Counted from the first letter of the stretch, positions 43,737 to 54,293 are shown. The stretch: 64,000 nucleotides of DNA from Zooshikella sp050749885 (GCF_050749885.1 NZ_JBOIUB010000001.1:496001-560000), one strand, 5' to 3'. Numbers and translations: made by a program. The notes: generated from the letters alone by a model not told the origin.

Positions 43737-44282
43737 TTATTTTGAATTAACGGCTTATATGAATGAAGTAGTGTCTATAATTACACTGACTGATACACAT
43801 CAATGCTCAGCTTGATTTATTTCGTATTTTACGGATGGTAATTCAGCTGATTTCTGTTACCCTTCACCCGTCTTATTTTACCCTATGTTAAGGGTTTTAA
43901 TGAATAACTGAGCTTGTTTTAGGATTAGCGCGCCTGTAGTCTGCAAAGCAGGTGAGCATCATGGAGCTGATAGTATGAATATCATTCACTCTTCTGACTA
44001 AAAGATACTCATTCTTTTTACTAGTTGATAAATAGTGTAATTACTTTACCTATTGGAGTTATGATCACTTCCATTTTATTTTATCCCAGAAAATATGTTT
44101 ACTAAGTGATTTTTAGCAAGTGGAGTCAATAAATTAAGTCATGACTTGATTTATTGACTCCACTTGCTTTCGACTTTTGTCTGCCATATGGCTAATTAAT
44201 TTATATAACACATCGTCACTAAGGGCATGACAAGTAATTTTAACGTAGTAATCGATTATGCTTGATATATTAGGGAGTTAAC
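43737..44282. other. Intergenic region upstream of the NRPS gene
   Basis: About 545 bases, AT-rich, without a gene. It contains the 54-bp palindrome at 44115-44168 (listed separately) and AGGGAG six bases before the NRPS ATG. The promoter probably lies between the palindrome and the start, but -10/-35 boxes are not clear. Confidence 0.55.
44115..44168. promoter_or_regulatory. 54-bp near-perfect palindrome upstream of the NRPS gene
   Basis: Arms of 27 bases run outward from the centre GTCATGAC. The left arm begins AGCAAGTGGAGTCA and the right arm ends TGACTCCACTTGCT, with only one mismatched pair (a G-T pair in RNA). It lies 114 bases before the NRPS start. There is no T-run after it, so it is not a typical terminator. 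It may be a large operator, a site for a dimeric regulator, or a transposon-derived hairpin. Confidence 0.7.
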
Positions 44283-47200
44283 ATGAAGTTTGAACACTAC
44301 CCACTTCACCCAGAGCAACAAGCCATTTATTTTGACCAGTGTCAGGATACTACTTCAACAAAATACACGCTTGGTTTATCTATAAACTTGCATGGGGTAT
44401 TGGATAAAGACGCGTTATCAAAAGCAGTCTCTCAGGTAATTCAGTCGTTAGATTTTGCAGGGCTTCAGTTTACAATCATTGATAATGTACCCAAACAGTA
44501 TAATGCACAACGATATCCTGAACTCGCTATTATTGACTTTAGTGAGGCATTAAGTCCTAGTCAGCAGCTTCAGACATGGCTAAAGAATGAAATATCACAT
44601 GAATTTTCTTTAGAGCGTGGTGATTTAGTTCGAGTGGCGTTGTTAAGTGAGTCTGATCAGCGTCATGTTTTAGTGGTATTAGCACATCATATCGTCGTTG
44701 ATGGTTATGGTATCATTAACTTTGTCAATAGTTTGGGGGACGCTTATGTTGCCAATGTGCAGTGTCTTGAGTGGGAGAATAATTGCCTAAAGTATTTGCC
44801 TTGTGTCATTGATAGTGAAGCTTATTGTAAGACGGAAGCCTACCAAAGAAGTGAGGCCTATTGGAAGAAAACAGTTCAATCTAACTATCCTAATGTTGAG
44901 TTGTTACCCTTAAAATATATGGGAAAATTCAATAAAGGAGTGGAAAAATACTGTTGTGCTATGCCAAGCTCTTTAAAAGAAGCCATGTATTCCACTTCAA
45001 CTAGGTTGAATATCGGTGGACCTCTTGCACTGTGTTTGGCTGGATTAGCCCTTCATTTTTCTATTTATCAGCAGTCGTCTATTATTACACTTGGATCGAT
45101 ATTACATAAACGTAAAGGAAAAGATCAACGTAATGTTGTAGGAATGTTTGCAGGCGTATTACCATTTTATATTACCGTTGACCACTCAAAATCTTGTAGC
45201 GATCTAATCAAACACGTTGCTCAGGTCGTTAAACAAGTTTATCGTCATCAATATGTCTCCACCAGTCAGATTAAACATATGAGTGGTATTAATGAACGAT
45301 TATTTGATGTGTTATTTTCCTATAATACATTTGCTTTAGATACTGATTTTAACAAATTATTATATCGGTTAGATGATATCTATACTGATGACGTAAACTG
45401 TCCGTTAAATATTAGAATATTGGATCATGGTGATTGTTTTGGACAACAATTAGCTATCACGTATCGTAAAGATTTTTTTGCACCGTTAGAAATCTCACTG
45501 TTAGCAAAAAGATTATTAAAAATTTGGACATTTATGACCGAAAATTCAGACAAATTGCTTGATGATATCAGCATTTGTTGTTTGGATGAGTATAAACAAT
45601 TACTGAGTTGGTCTGTAAATCCCTTAGATACTGACAATATTCTTCCTGATTATGTGAAAAATAATATTGTCGAGAATAAAGTGTCGGATGAACAAGAAAA
45701 AATAATAAAAAAAGCGTTGGTTCAAGGGCATGGTGTAAATAATGAAAAGGCTCTGTTTGAGTATAAAACTGATTACTTAAATCACTGGTTGGAACATAAC
45801 TCAGAGATAGTTCCGAATAACCCGGCTATGTTTTTTGACGGTAAGACTATTACTTACAAAGAGTTTAATGAACAGGCCAATCAGCTGGCTCATTACTTGG
45901 TAAATAAGGGTGTTAAGTCTAATGAGTTAGTGGGTATTTATCTCGAACGTTCTCCCGCCTTATTTATTGTAATGATGGCGGTATTAAAAACAGGGGCTGG
46001 TTATCTGCCGTTAAGTACAGCACTACCGGATGCGCGTTTGAAGTATATTATAAATGACAGCCAATGCCAGTGTATTATTTCAGAAAAAGCAATTTCACGT
46101 ACACTTGATCGATTATTGCCAGACTGTCAAGATACTTCTGTTTGCATTATTGATGATGAGCTTTTTTATAAAAAGCTACAGGAATTACCTAAGAAAAATT
46201 TACAGCGTGAAAGACCCGTTCCCAGTGAGAATTATGCGTATGCTATTTATACCTCGGGTACAACGGGGCAACCAAAAGGTGTACTCGTTTCTCACGCTAA
46301 TGTCATCAATCTTTTTCGGTCGGTGGAATATTTTAGTATTAATCCAAATAGTCGTGTTTTACAGTTTGCAGCAATAACATTTGATGCATCTGTACTTGAG
46401 TGGGGGGTAGCGTTTTACTCCGGAGCTTGTCTTTATTTGCTACCAAAGTCAGTCAATTATGATCCATGGCTATTAAATGAGCAAGTAAATCAATTAGGTA
46501 TCACTCATGCTTTCTTAACACCAGGTTTATTACCTTCTTTGGATGTGAAGTATTGGAGTGGATTACAACAACTCTTTATTGGTGGAGAAGCGTGTAATAT
46601 CCAGGTGGCTGAAGAATGGTCACAAAAAGTATCGTTAATCAATGTTTATGGTCCAACAGAAACTACAATATGTGCTACATTGGGTGCCTATCAAGCGGAG
46701 CAGCATAAACTACCTATTGGCAAGCCAATAAAGGGGTATTCTGCTTATGTGTTGGATAAGCAGCAACATTTATTGCCTCTGGGTGCTATAGGAGAGCTTT
46801 ATATTGGTGGTAATGGTGTTACTTTGGGTTACCTTGGTCAACCGGAGCTGACCGCGAAAAAGTTTTGTTGGTTAAACCCATTTTCTGAAATATCAGCTTT
46901 TGATACTACTAAGCAGCGGTTGTATGCAACAGGTGACTTAGTGCGTTGGCTACCTGATGGCAATCTTGAATTTGTTGGAAGAACAGATGATCAAGTGAAA
47001 ATTCGTGGTTTTAGAATAGAGCTAGGGGAAATTAAATGTAAACTTGAGCAACTTACAGGTGTTTGCCAGGCTGCTGTTAGCACAGAAGTTGAAGATGAGA
47101 GTCGTTGTATTATTGCATTTATAGTGTGTGAAACAGAAATAACAAAAAATGAAAGTCAGCAGGGAAAAATAGTTGATATCAAGGACGAATATAAAATTAT

Positions 47201-50200
47201 TCAAGTCTTAAGGGAGCAATTACAGCAGAAGTTACCAGAGTATATGCTACCTTCAAAGTGGTATATTGTTGATAAGCTTCCGTTAAACGTGAATGGTAAA
47301 GTGGATTATCGGGCTTTGTCATTGATGGTAGAGAAAAAACAACGAGTATCACCGACTAATATGTGTGACCTGTTTTCGAATGATACTGAACGACGCATTG
47401 GTGAAATTTGGCAAATGCTATTACCACACCAGTCAGCGATGAAGACAACAGATAATTTTTTTCGTTTAGGTGGTCATTCATTACTGGTTATGAAAATGGT
47501 AGGTGCTATACGAAATATATTTTCGGTAGATCTTCCAGTAAGTCATGTTTTTGCAAATCCAAGCATTAAAGGTATTGCTGAAGAGATTCTTCGTGCTCAG
47601 AGTGAAGTGAATAGCAAAGAGGTCATGACATCAGCCGATAGAACTAAAAAACTTTATGCATCTTATGCACAACGGAGTTTATGGTTTCTTGATCACATGG
47701 AGCAGGGTAGTACGCATTATAATATGCCTGCGGCTTATCATATTCGAGGGTCGATTGATGATAATGCTTTAAATTATGCGCTGACTCAAATTATTACCCG
47801 CCATGAAACGCTGCGAACTCAGTTTGTGCTTGAACAGGGTGACGTTTTACAAACAATTTTGCCACCACCTCATGAAAATCTAATTCAGGTGGTTAACTTA
47901 GTCAGAGACTCTCACAACAAAAAAAATTGCACAGATAAACTGTGGAATGAAGTTAATAAACTTCGATATGAAGAAGTGTTTCAATCCTTTAATTTAACTG
48001 ACGATCGCTATTTAGTTAGAGTTAAGCGGTTAGATCTTGGCGAAGAAAACGGCCATGTATTATTAATTACATTTCATCATATTGCCGCTGATGGTTGGTC
48101 TGTAGCACTCTTTATTCAAGAGCTACAGTTTTTTTATCAACAGTATTTTGAGAAGCATCCTGAACAACGTTTACCATTACCTTTTCAGTATGTGGATTAT
48201 TCGGCCTGGCAGCGGCAGTGGCTTATGACGGATGATGCAAAAAAACAAGCAGATTATTGGCAGCAACAGCTTACTGATTTACCAAAGTTGCATCAGTTAC
48301 CTCTTGATTACAGTCGGCCTGATCGTTTACAACATAAAGGAGGGTTGTTTCACGCAAAAGTATCACTCGAAAAACTAACACAGTTGCAACAACTATGCGA
48401 ACAGCAGGGAGTCAGTGTATTTAGTGGTGTTTATGCGCTATTTACTGCATTTTTATATCGTTTTACCGGTGAACAGGATGTGGTTATGGGTACCCCTATG
48501 GCCAATCGTGATAACCCAGCATTTAGTGAGTTAATTGGTTATTTTGTTAATACTGTCGTTTTACGATGGCGAGTCAATGGGTGCCATACCTTTAATCAAT
48601 TACTCAACGAATCAATGCAGGTTGTACAAGGGGCTTATACACATCAGCATTATCCTTTTGAACGTGTCGTTGAATTGATTCAACCTGAGCGTTCGTTAAG
48701 TTTTCACCCGCTATTTCAAATTATGTTAACGGTTGAAGATGATGAAAATACGACCTTTAGCTTGGGAGGTCAGCATGCTACAGCATTACCCTATCCAGAG
48801 TTACCTGCCAAGTTTGATTTAAGTTTGCAATTAACCAAAAATGCTGAAGGTGCGGATCTGCTGTGGGAATTTAATCGTGAGCTGTTTAGTGAAGGAACGA
48901 TTGCACAATTTAATCAGTGCTTTTTACAGTTATTTCAACAATTGACGACAACTCCAGACCAAGCATTAGACCAATGCTTATTACACTCAGAAATTCAACA
49001 GCAGCAGTGGTTAACTCAACAGTTTGACCAATGGTTATTGACGTATCCAAAAACGATTTGCGACTTATTTAATTCACAGTGTCACGCTCAAAGTAATTAT
49101 ATTGCCGTACAAGCAGGTAATAATTCAATCACTTATTTGCAGTTACAAACTTGTGCTTTACGTTTAGCAGAGCAGTTGGTGGCTTGTGGTATTCAATCAG
49201 AAGACACTATTGGTGTATTAACGCATCACTCTATAGATTGGATCGTCGCTATGTTGGGTATTTGGTATGCTGGTGGGATTTATGTGCCACTTGATCCAAA
49301 GTACCCTGATGAACGATTACATTTTATATTACAAGATGCCGAAATTAAGCATATTATTTCAGAGCCTGCTTTAATGACTCGAGGACACCGTTTAATAACT
49401 TCGTCTGATGGCCTACTGAATACCAGCGATGCATTAACGGATTATGCTTTGATTAAATCTAAGGATGAAGTATGTGGTTTGATGAATAGTATTAAAACGC
49501 AGGAGCATATTAATATAAAACAGCTGGCCTATATTATTTATACGTCGGGTTCAACAGGTATACCTAAAGGTGTGTTGATTGAGCATCACTCTTTTGCTCG
49601 ACATATACAGGAAATGATTGACTGGTATCAGCTCAATGGCACTGACCGTGTATTGGCCTTTGCCAATATTGGTTTTGATGCGTCATTAGAACAAGCATGG
49701 GAGGCACTTGGCGTTGGGGCTACGTTAGTCATGCGTGAGGAATCATTATGGTCGGCAGAGGCTTTTCGTCAGTGGCTGATCACTCATCAAATAACGCATA
49801 TTGATATTCCTCCCGTTTATGCGCAGGAAGCATTTAGCCCTGTATTACAGGATATTGAGTTTTGGCAACGGCAAACTCGATTGGCTCGAATTGTTGTGGG
49901 CGGGGAGGCATTGAATGCTCATTTTGCACAACAGTGGGCTGCCAGTGTGGCAGTGAGTCATTGTGATTTGTTAAATGCCTATGGACCTACAGAAGCAACA
50001 ATAGCTGCCAGTATTTATAAGGTACCAGCAGGCTTCAAGGGAGAAAATGTACCTATTGGCCAGGGCTTATCGCATGTACAGTTAGTGGTGCTGGATGGTC
50101 AGCAACGTGTTGTTCCTGAAGGGGCGGTTGGCGAATTGTATATTGGTGGAGAAGGGGTCGCGAGAGGTTATTTAAATCGTTCTTCTCTTAATGAGACAAG

Positions 50201-52205
50201 TTTTATTCATTATAGCTTTGCTGATAATAATAAGCTGCGTCTATATAGAACTGGGGATTTAGTCAGGGTATTAGCGGATGGCAATATCTGCTTTTTAGGT
50301 CGTGCAGATAATCAGGTCAAACTGCGTGGTTATCGAATTGAACTTGGGGAGATAGAGTCTGCGTTGACAGAGCAAGCAATGGTTAATCAGGCTTGTGTTG
50401 TGTTGCATGCGCCGAATACACCACAAGCGCAACTCGTGGCTTATATTATTCTTAATAATCCAGTTAAATGCGACGATAATCAAGCAGTGGATGTGGAAAA
50501 AACAGATGTCATCACTGCATTAAGAATGAAATTGGTTGAGCACTTACCAAGCTATATGGTTCCTGCTGCTTATATCATTATTGATGCTTTACCATTAACA
50601 GTTAATGGCAAAGTTGACCATCACTTATTACCAGATCCTAAACAGAGTGATTTCTATATTACCCAAGAATATACGGCACCTACCGACACATTAGAGATTT
50701 CACTGTGTGAGATTTGGCAGCAGTTGTTGGGACATAAGCAGTTAAGTATTACGGCTGACTTTTTTGAGCTTGGCGGACATTCAATGTTGGCGGTGAAAAT
50801 GGTCTCAGAAATAAAGCAGCGCTTAAATGCACAAATCACCGTGCAAACTGTTTTTGCCTATCCCACCATACAACAGTTAGCACGTTATTTACACCTGCAT
50901 ACGCTGGATGAAGCGGGTGGACAGGTTATTAGCAAACAGGTAAATGAGCATTGTTTGAGTGTGGATAACGTTGTTGCTGATGACTGGTTATTGCGGGCTA
51001 AAAACCAGTTACGCCCAATAAATAAAATGGACAACAGTTTTTGTGTAGGAACATTAAAATATGCGTTATTAACGGGTGTTACTGGTTATGTTGGTGGTCA
51101 TTTATTGCACCAGTTGTTAGTTCAAAATGATCATATACACTGCTATTGTTTGGTTCGTGCTGAAGATGAGTTCAGTGCTTTAGTTAGAATTAAAACACAC
51201 TTACAGGACTATGGTTTATGGCAACCAGAATTTGTTGACCGAATTTCTGTTTTAGTAGGTGATTTATCGTCACCCAAACTAGGGTTGACGGATTTACAGT
51301 GGGATACGCTATCAAGTGAACTGGATTTAATTCTTCATAATGGTGCACATGTTAATCACTTATTACCCTACACGTGTCTGGAAGCGGCAAATGTTGGCTC
51401 AACATTTGAACTGCTATCTTTAGCTGTAAAACGTCCAGCATGTCGGTTTGTTTTTATTTCCACTTCAGGGGTATTCAATACGGCAGCCAAACACCCTTAC
51501 AATGAATTATCTTCTATTTGTGAACAGCAACATGTACAAAATGGTGGGTATTTAGCCTCCAAATGGGTGGCAGAGCAGCTTGTTGAAGAAGCTTACTCTC
51601 AAGGTATGAATGTACAGCTAATACGCTTAGGAAGGGTTGGAACACCTGCTATACATCCACACTTGGGCAATACGACAGATGTTATTGCCCGCTATTTACA
51701 AAGTTGTTTAATGCTTAAATGTGTTCCTATGCTGTCTTTTACAGAGCATTTCATTCCTGTTGATTATACGGCAGCAGCTATAGTCACATTAAGCCAGCAA
51801 AGTGTTTCTGAACATGTTTTTCATTTACTAGGTTGCCAACAAATAGACTGGAATTCGCTTTTAGCTGATAAGCCGGGCTTGAAAACAATTAGTTTGGCTG
51901 AGTGGCAAGTTAAAGCAGAGGCGTGGATATCATCTGGAAAAGAGCTGCCTTTTGCACCCTACCTGTTTAGTGGGTTAATAGATGCTAAGGTTGATCAGGC
52001 TATAGAGGTCACCGAACAGCAGACGCAATGCTTATTACATCAGTTAGGCTTGCAACAACCCCTGCTGTCAAAAGAAGCACTATCTGCTTATCTAGAGGCT
52101 CAGTCTGTGGTTATTTCACAGAGAATGGCTTGCCACCAACAAGAAAATGAGTCAACCCATTATGCGACAGAGGAAATTGAAGAAGATCAGTTGTCTATGA
52201 TTTAA
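44283..52205 (+). CDS. Nonribosomal peptide synthetase, C-A-T-C-A-T-R, reductive release
   Basis: 2640 residues. Starter-type condensation domain C1 (1 to about 440; HHIVVDG at about 135). A1 (about 490-1000) with YTSGTTGQPKG, NVYGPTETT, ATGDLVRW and NGKVD. T1 with LGGHS near 1061. C2 (about 1120-1560; HHIAADG near 1264). A2 (about 1590-2090) with YTSGSTGIPKG, NAYGPTEAT, RTGDLVR and NGKVD. T2 with LGGHS near 2162. A terminal Lys2/CAR-type thioester reductase (about 2255-2600; TGVTGYVGG for NADPH and YLASK for catalysis). All core motifs look intact. C1 probably adds an acyl cap. By hand alignment to GrsA the pocket codes are about DALFFGVICK (A1, hydrophobic) and DAEDVGAIAK (A2, acidic, favouring Arg/Lys-type side chains). 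Likely product: an N-acyl dipeptide aldehyde or its reduced or cyclised form. No phosphopantetheinyl transferase or transporter is adjacent. Confidence 0.95.
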   Translation: MKFEHYPLHPEQQAIYFDQCQDTTSTKYTLGLSINLHGVLDKDALSKAVSQVIQSLDFAGLQFTIIDNVPKQYNAQRYPELAIIDFSEALSPSQQLQTWLKNEISHEFSLERGDLVRVALLSESDQRHVLVVLAHHIVVDGYGIINFVNSLGDAYVANVQCLEWENNCLKYLPCVIDSEAYCKTEAYQRSEAYWKKTVQSNYPNVELLPLKYMGKFNKGVEKYCCAMPSSLKEAMYSTSTRLNIGGPLALCLAGLALHFSIYQQSSIITLGSILHKRKGKDQRNVVGMFAGVLPFYITVDHSKSCSDLIKHVAQVVKQVYRHQYVSTSQIKHMSGINERLFDVLFSYNTFALDTDFNKLLYRLDDIYTDDVNCPLNIRILDHGDCFGQQLAITYRKDFFAPLEISLLAKRLLKIWTFMTENSDKLLDDISICCLDEYKQLLSWSVNPLDTDNILPDYVKNNIVENKVSDEQEKIIKKALVQGHGVNNEKALFEYKTDYLNHWLEHNSEIVPNNPAMFFDGKTITYKEFNEQANQLAHYLVNKGVKSNELVGIYLERSPALFIVMMAVLKTGAGYLPLSTALPDARLKYIINDSQCQCIISEKAISRTLDRLLPDCQDTSVCIIDDELFYKKLQELPKKNLQRERPVPSENYAYAIYTSGTTGQPKGVLVSHANVINLFRSVEYFSINPNSRVLQFAAITFDASVLEWGVAFYSGACLYLLPKSVNYDPWLLNEQVNQLGITHAFLTPGLLPSLDVKYWSGLQQLFIGGEACNIQVAEEWSQKVSLINVYGPTETTICATLGAYQAEQHKLPIGKPIKGYSAYVLDKQQHLLPLGAIGELYIGGNGVTLGYLGQPELTAKKFCWLNPFSEISAFDTTKQRLYATGDLVRWLPDGNLEFVGRTDDQVKIRGFRIELGEIKCKLEQLTGVCQAAVSTEVEDESRCIIAFIVCETEITKNESQQGKIVDIKDEYKIIQVLREQLQQKLPEYMLPSKWYIVDKLPLNVNGKVDYRALSLMVEKKQRVSPTNMCDLFSNDTERRIGEIWQMLLPHQSAMKTTDNFFRLGGHSLLVMKMVGAIRNIFSVDLPVSHVFANPSIKGIAEEILRAQSEVNSKEVMTSADRTKKLYASYAQRSLWFLDHMEQGSTHYNMPAAYHIRGSIDDNALNYALTQIITRHETLRTQFVLEQGDVLQTILPPPHENLIQVVNLVRDSHNKKNCTDKLWNEVNKLRYEEVFQSFNLTDDRYLVRVKRLDLGEENGHVLLITFHHIAADGWSVALFIQELQFFYQQYFEKHPEQRLPLPFQYVDYSAWQRQWLMTDDAKKQADYWQQQLTDLPKLHQLPLDYSRPDRLQHKGGLFHAKVSLEKLTQLQQLCEQQGVSVFSGVYALFTAFLYRFTGEQDVVMGTPMANRDNPAFSELIGYFVNTVVLRWRVNGCHTFNQLLNESMQVVQGAYTHQHYPFERVVELIQPERSLSFHPLFQIMLTVEDDENTTFSLGGQHATALPYPELPAKFDLSLQLTKNAEGADLLWEFNRELFSEGTIAQFNQCFLQLFQQLTTTPDQALDQCLLHSEIQQQQWLTQQFDQWLLTYPKTICDLFNSQCHAQSNYIAVQAGNNSITYLQLQTCALRLAEQLVACGIQSEDTIGVLTHHSIDWIVAMLGIWYAGGIYVPLDPKYPDERLHFILQDAEIKHIISEPALMTRGHRLITSSDGLLNTSDALTDYALIKSKDEVCGLMNSIKTQEHINIKQLAYIIYTSGSTGIPKGVLIEHHSFARHIQEMIDWYQLNGTDRVLAFANIGFDASLEQAWEALGVGATLVMREESLWSAEAFRQWLITHQITHIDIPPVYAQEAFSPVLQDIEFWQRQTRLARIVVGGEALNAHFAQQWAASVAVSHCDLLNAYGPTEATIAASIYKVPAGFKGENVPIGQGLSHVQLVVLDGQQRVVPEGAVGELYIGGEGVARGYLNRSSLNETSFIHYSFADNNKLRLYRTGDLVRVLADGNICFLGRADNQVKLRGYRIELGEIESALTEQAMVNQACVVLHAPNTPQAQLVAYIILNNPVKCDDNQAVDVEKTDVITALRMKLVEHLPSYMVPAAYIIIDALPLTVNGKVDHHLLPDPKQSDFYITQEYTAPTDTLEISLCEIWQQLLGHKQLSITADFFELGGHSMLAVKMVSEIKQRLNAQITVQTVFAYPTIQQLARYLHLHTLDEAGGQVISKQVNEHCLSVDNVVADDWLLRAKNQLRPINKMDNSFCVGTLKYALLTGVTGYVGGHLLHQLLVQNDHIHCYCLVRAEDEFSALVRIKTHLQDYGLWQPEFVDRISVLVGDLSSPKLGLTDLQWDTLSSELDLILHNGAHVNHLLPYTCLEAANVGSTFELLSLAVKRPACRFVFISTSGVFNTAAKHPYNELSSICEQQHVQNGGYLASKWVAEQLVEEAYSQGMNVQLIRLGRVGTPAIHPHLGNTTDVIARYLQSCLMLKCVPMLSFTEHFIPVDYTAAAIVTLSQQSVSEHVFHLLGCQQIDWNSLLADKPGLKTISLAEWQVKAEAWISSGKELPFAPYLFSGLIDAKVDQAIEVTEQQTQCLLHQLGLQQPLLSKEALSAYLEAQSVVISQRMACHQQENESTHYATEEIEEDQLSMI

Positions 52206-52216
52206 CATGAAGCTTT

Positions 52217-52273
52217 AAGGCGCTTCAATGCGCCTTGGCAAAATTGCTAAACCTTACTGGATACAGTAAGGTT
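52217..52273 (+). terminator. Two successive hairpins after the NRPS gene
   Basis: AAGGCGC-TTCAAT-GCGCCTT (52217-52236) and AACCTTACTG-GATA-CAGTAAGGTT (52250-52273) are both perfect stems just past the NRPS stop. Neither has a strong T-run, but together they likely end or stabilise the transcript. Confidence 0.65.
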
Positions 52274-52322
52274 GGTGCTATGTGGATATATAACAACTGC
52301 CTTTTTTAGTCTTTGGATAACA

Positions 52323-52988
52323 ATGACCACTACAGCATTAGCCCCGATGAAAGTTCTTACCATTCCTGTTACACCTTTCCAGCAAAACTGTTCTTTAGTC
52401 ATTTGTCAGCAGACAAAGCGTGCCGCGTTAATTGATCCTGGTGGTGATACAGATATTTTAAAACGAGCCGTTGACGAAACGGGGGCGGTTATCGAAAAAT
52501 TGTTACTGACTCATGGACATTTGGACCATGTGGGAGGCACCGCCAGCCTAGCAGAGCACTATAATGTGCCGATTGAAGGGCCTCATGAAGCGGATCGTTT
52601 TTGGATTGATCAATTATCGATGCAAGCCTCAATGTTTGGTTTTCCACCTGTGAGGAGCTTCCAGCCTGATCGTTGGTTACAGCAAGGGGATGAAGTACAA
52701 GTAGGTGCACTGAAATTTCAAGTATTGCATTGTCCAGGACATTCGCCAGGCCATGTAGTCTTTTTTCAAGCGGAAAGCAAGCTGGCGTTTGTGGGAGATG
52801 TACTGTTTGCAGGGTCTATTGGACGAACTGATTTCGCTCAAGGCGACTTTGATACTTTAATCCATTCAATTAAATCTGTACTTTTCCCGTTGGGTGATGA
52901 TGTAGAATTTATACCCGGTCATGGGCCCAACTCCACATTGGGAAGAGAACGTCGCACCAACCCTTTCGTGAGTGGTCAGTTTGGTTGA
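52323..52988 (+). CDS. Metallo-beta-lactamase-fold hydrolase (YcbL/glyoxalase II-like)
   Basis: About 221 residues from the ATG at 52323; an ATG at 52347 would match the usual YcbL length (about 213) even better. The zinc site motif is THGHLDHVGG, with GGDT earlier, HCPGHSPGH, and FVGDVLFAGSIGRTD carrying the bridging Asp. The IPVTPFQQNCSL opening is the YcbL hallmark. It is a small thioester hydrolase of the glyoxalase II group in the cytoplasm. It follows the NRPS by 118 bases, but ordinary house-keeping function is more likely than a biosynthetic role. Confidence 0.9.
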   Translation: MTTTALAPMKVLTIPVTPFQQNCSLVICQQTKRAALIDPGGDTDILKRAVDETGAVIEKLLLTHGHLDHVGGTASLAEHYNVPIEGPHEADRFWIDQLSMQASMFGFPPVRSFQPDRWLQQGDEVQVGALKFQVLHCPGHSPGHVVFFQAESKLAFVGDVLFAGSIGRTDFAQGDFDTLIHSIKSVLFPLGDDVEFIPGHGPNSTLGRERRTNPFVSGQFG

Positions 52989-53283
52989 GCTGATACATCC
53001 TTTTTAATTAAGGTGCTCTTAACATGTTCTTTGAGGATAAGGGCACCTTGTCGCTACAGCATTTTGTGATTTCCCTTGATAAATAAGCAACTTTACTCAC
53101 GTTAGTTCACGTTTTTGTATGTGAATGCTAGCCATCATGTCTATTTTTTGGAAACTTACCGTGGTTTAAATACCCTTTAGTCACTGATGCGGGGTTGTGT
53201 CAGTTTAGGGATGAAGAAGGGATTTAAAAACCCATAGTTCACGTAACAATACACGTAATAGTAGTAATCACGGATTCAAATGC

Positions 53284-54177
53284 ATGATGGACTCAAATCC
53301 TGCCCTAGCGATTGCAGTTTTTGCACATAATGAAGCTGCTCGTATCACTACCTGCTTAGAAAGCATTCGTATCAGTATTATCAATTCACCACACAATGCG
53401 TTGCCTGAAGGGGCATACCAGTGTTATGTGCTGGCAAATGGTTGCACTGATAACACGGCACAGGTTGTTGCAGAGTATCAGCAGCAACATTCATGGGTAA
53501 ATCTAGTGGATATCAAGGAAGGTGATAAATCAAATGCCTGGAATGTGTTTGTTCATGAAGTCGTGGCAGAGGCTGAAACTTACATTTTTTTGGATGGGGA
53601 CTGTGAGGTCGTAGGCGATTCTCTATACCAGTTATATCAGTATCAAAAAGCGCATCCTAAAAAGAATGCACTGGCAGCGATACCAATGGATGTGGGACGG
53701 GGAACTAAGCAACAGACCATTACAATGATTACGCGTGGTGGTTTGGCAGGTAATTTATATGCATTACCACACCAGTTTGTGAAACGTGTGCGAGATGAAA
53801 ATATCAAACTACCTGTGGGTACGATTGGTGAAGATAGCCTGGTTGGTGCACTAGCATGTTTTGATCTTGATTTAACAAGAGGCTGGGACAGAACGCGAAT
53901 AGGTGTCTGTGAGTTGGCACGTTTTACATATAAACCAATGAATTGGCTATCCTGGCAGGAGTGGAAAGTATACTACCGGCGTAAACAGCGTTATAGCATT
54001 CGTCACTGGCAAAATAAAATGATAAAAGCCATTTTAACGACTAAAGGTCCACAATACTTACCTGAACATGTGAAGTTCATGTATCAACATTATTTGCAAG
54101 AAATACAGTTAAGTTGGCGTGGGCTCGATACTTACTTTGATATATTGGCCTGGCGAAAAATAAATAAGGAAACTTAG
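53284..54177 (+). CDS. Family 2 glycosyltransferase
   Basis: 297 residues. GT-A fold with ALAIAVFAHNEAARITTCLESI (nucleotide-binding start), VLANGCTDNTAQVV, and the DxD-type metal site in IFLDGDCEVV. No membrane segment at the C-terminus. It moves a sugar from a nucleotide donor to an unknown acceptor. The start could be either of two adjacent ATG codons (53284 or 53287). It is isolated from other cell-surface genes. Confidence 0.85.
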   Translation: MMDSNPALAIAVFAHNEAARITTCLESIRISIINSPHNALPEGAYQCYVLANGCTDNTAQVVAEYQQQHSWVNLVDIKEGDKSNAWNVFVHEVVAEAETYIFLDGDCEVVGDSLYQLYQYQKAHPKKNALAAIPMDVGRGTKQQTITMITRGGLAGNLYALPHQFVKRVRDENIKLPVGTIGEDSLVGALACFDLDLTRGWDRTRIGVCELARFTYKPMNWLSWQEWKVYYRRKQRYSIRHWQNKMIKAILTTKGPQYLPEHVKFMYQHYLQEIQLSWRGLDTYFDILAWRKINKET

Positions 54178-54252
54178 TATATAGAATGATTTTACTCAGG
54201 TTCCCGTTAATATGTCGTAATGATTAACAGCAAGGTTAGACTCTGATTTCTA

Positions 54253-54293
54253 AAAATGGTTGACTCGGTAATAAGAGTATCAACCATTTTTTT
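54253..54293 (+). terminator. Rho-independent terminator
   Basis: AAAATGGTTGA pairs with TCAACCATTTT around a 16-base loop, followed by TTT. It lies about 75 bases after the glycosyltransferase stop. Confidence 0.8.

Noticed and set aside
44115..44168. Reading the 54-bp palindrome as an ordinary terminator of the DUF5610-like gene
   Set aside because: A proper terminator for that gene already lies at 43693-43736, and no T-run follows the palindrome.
52323..54177. MBL hydrolase and GT2 genes as tailoring genes of the NRPS cluster
   Set aside because: Two hairpins separate them from the NRPS, and YcbL-type hydrolases are common house-keeping genes; no evidence links them to the product.
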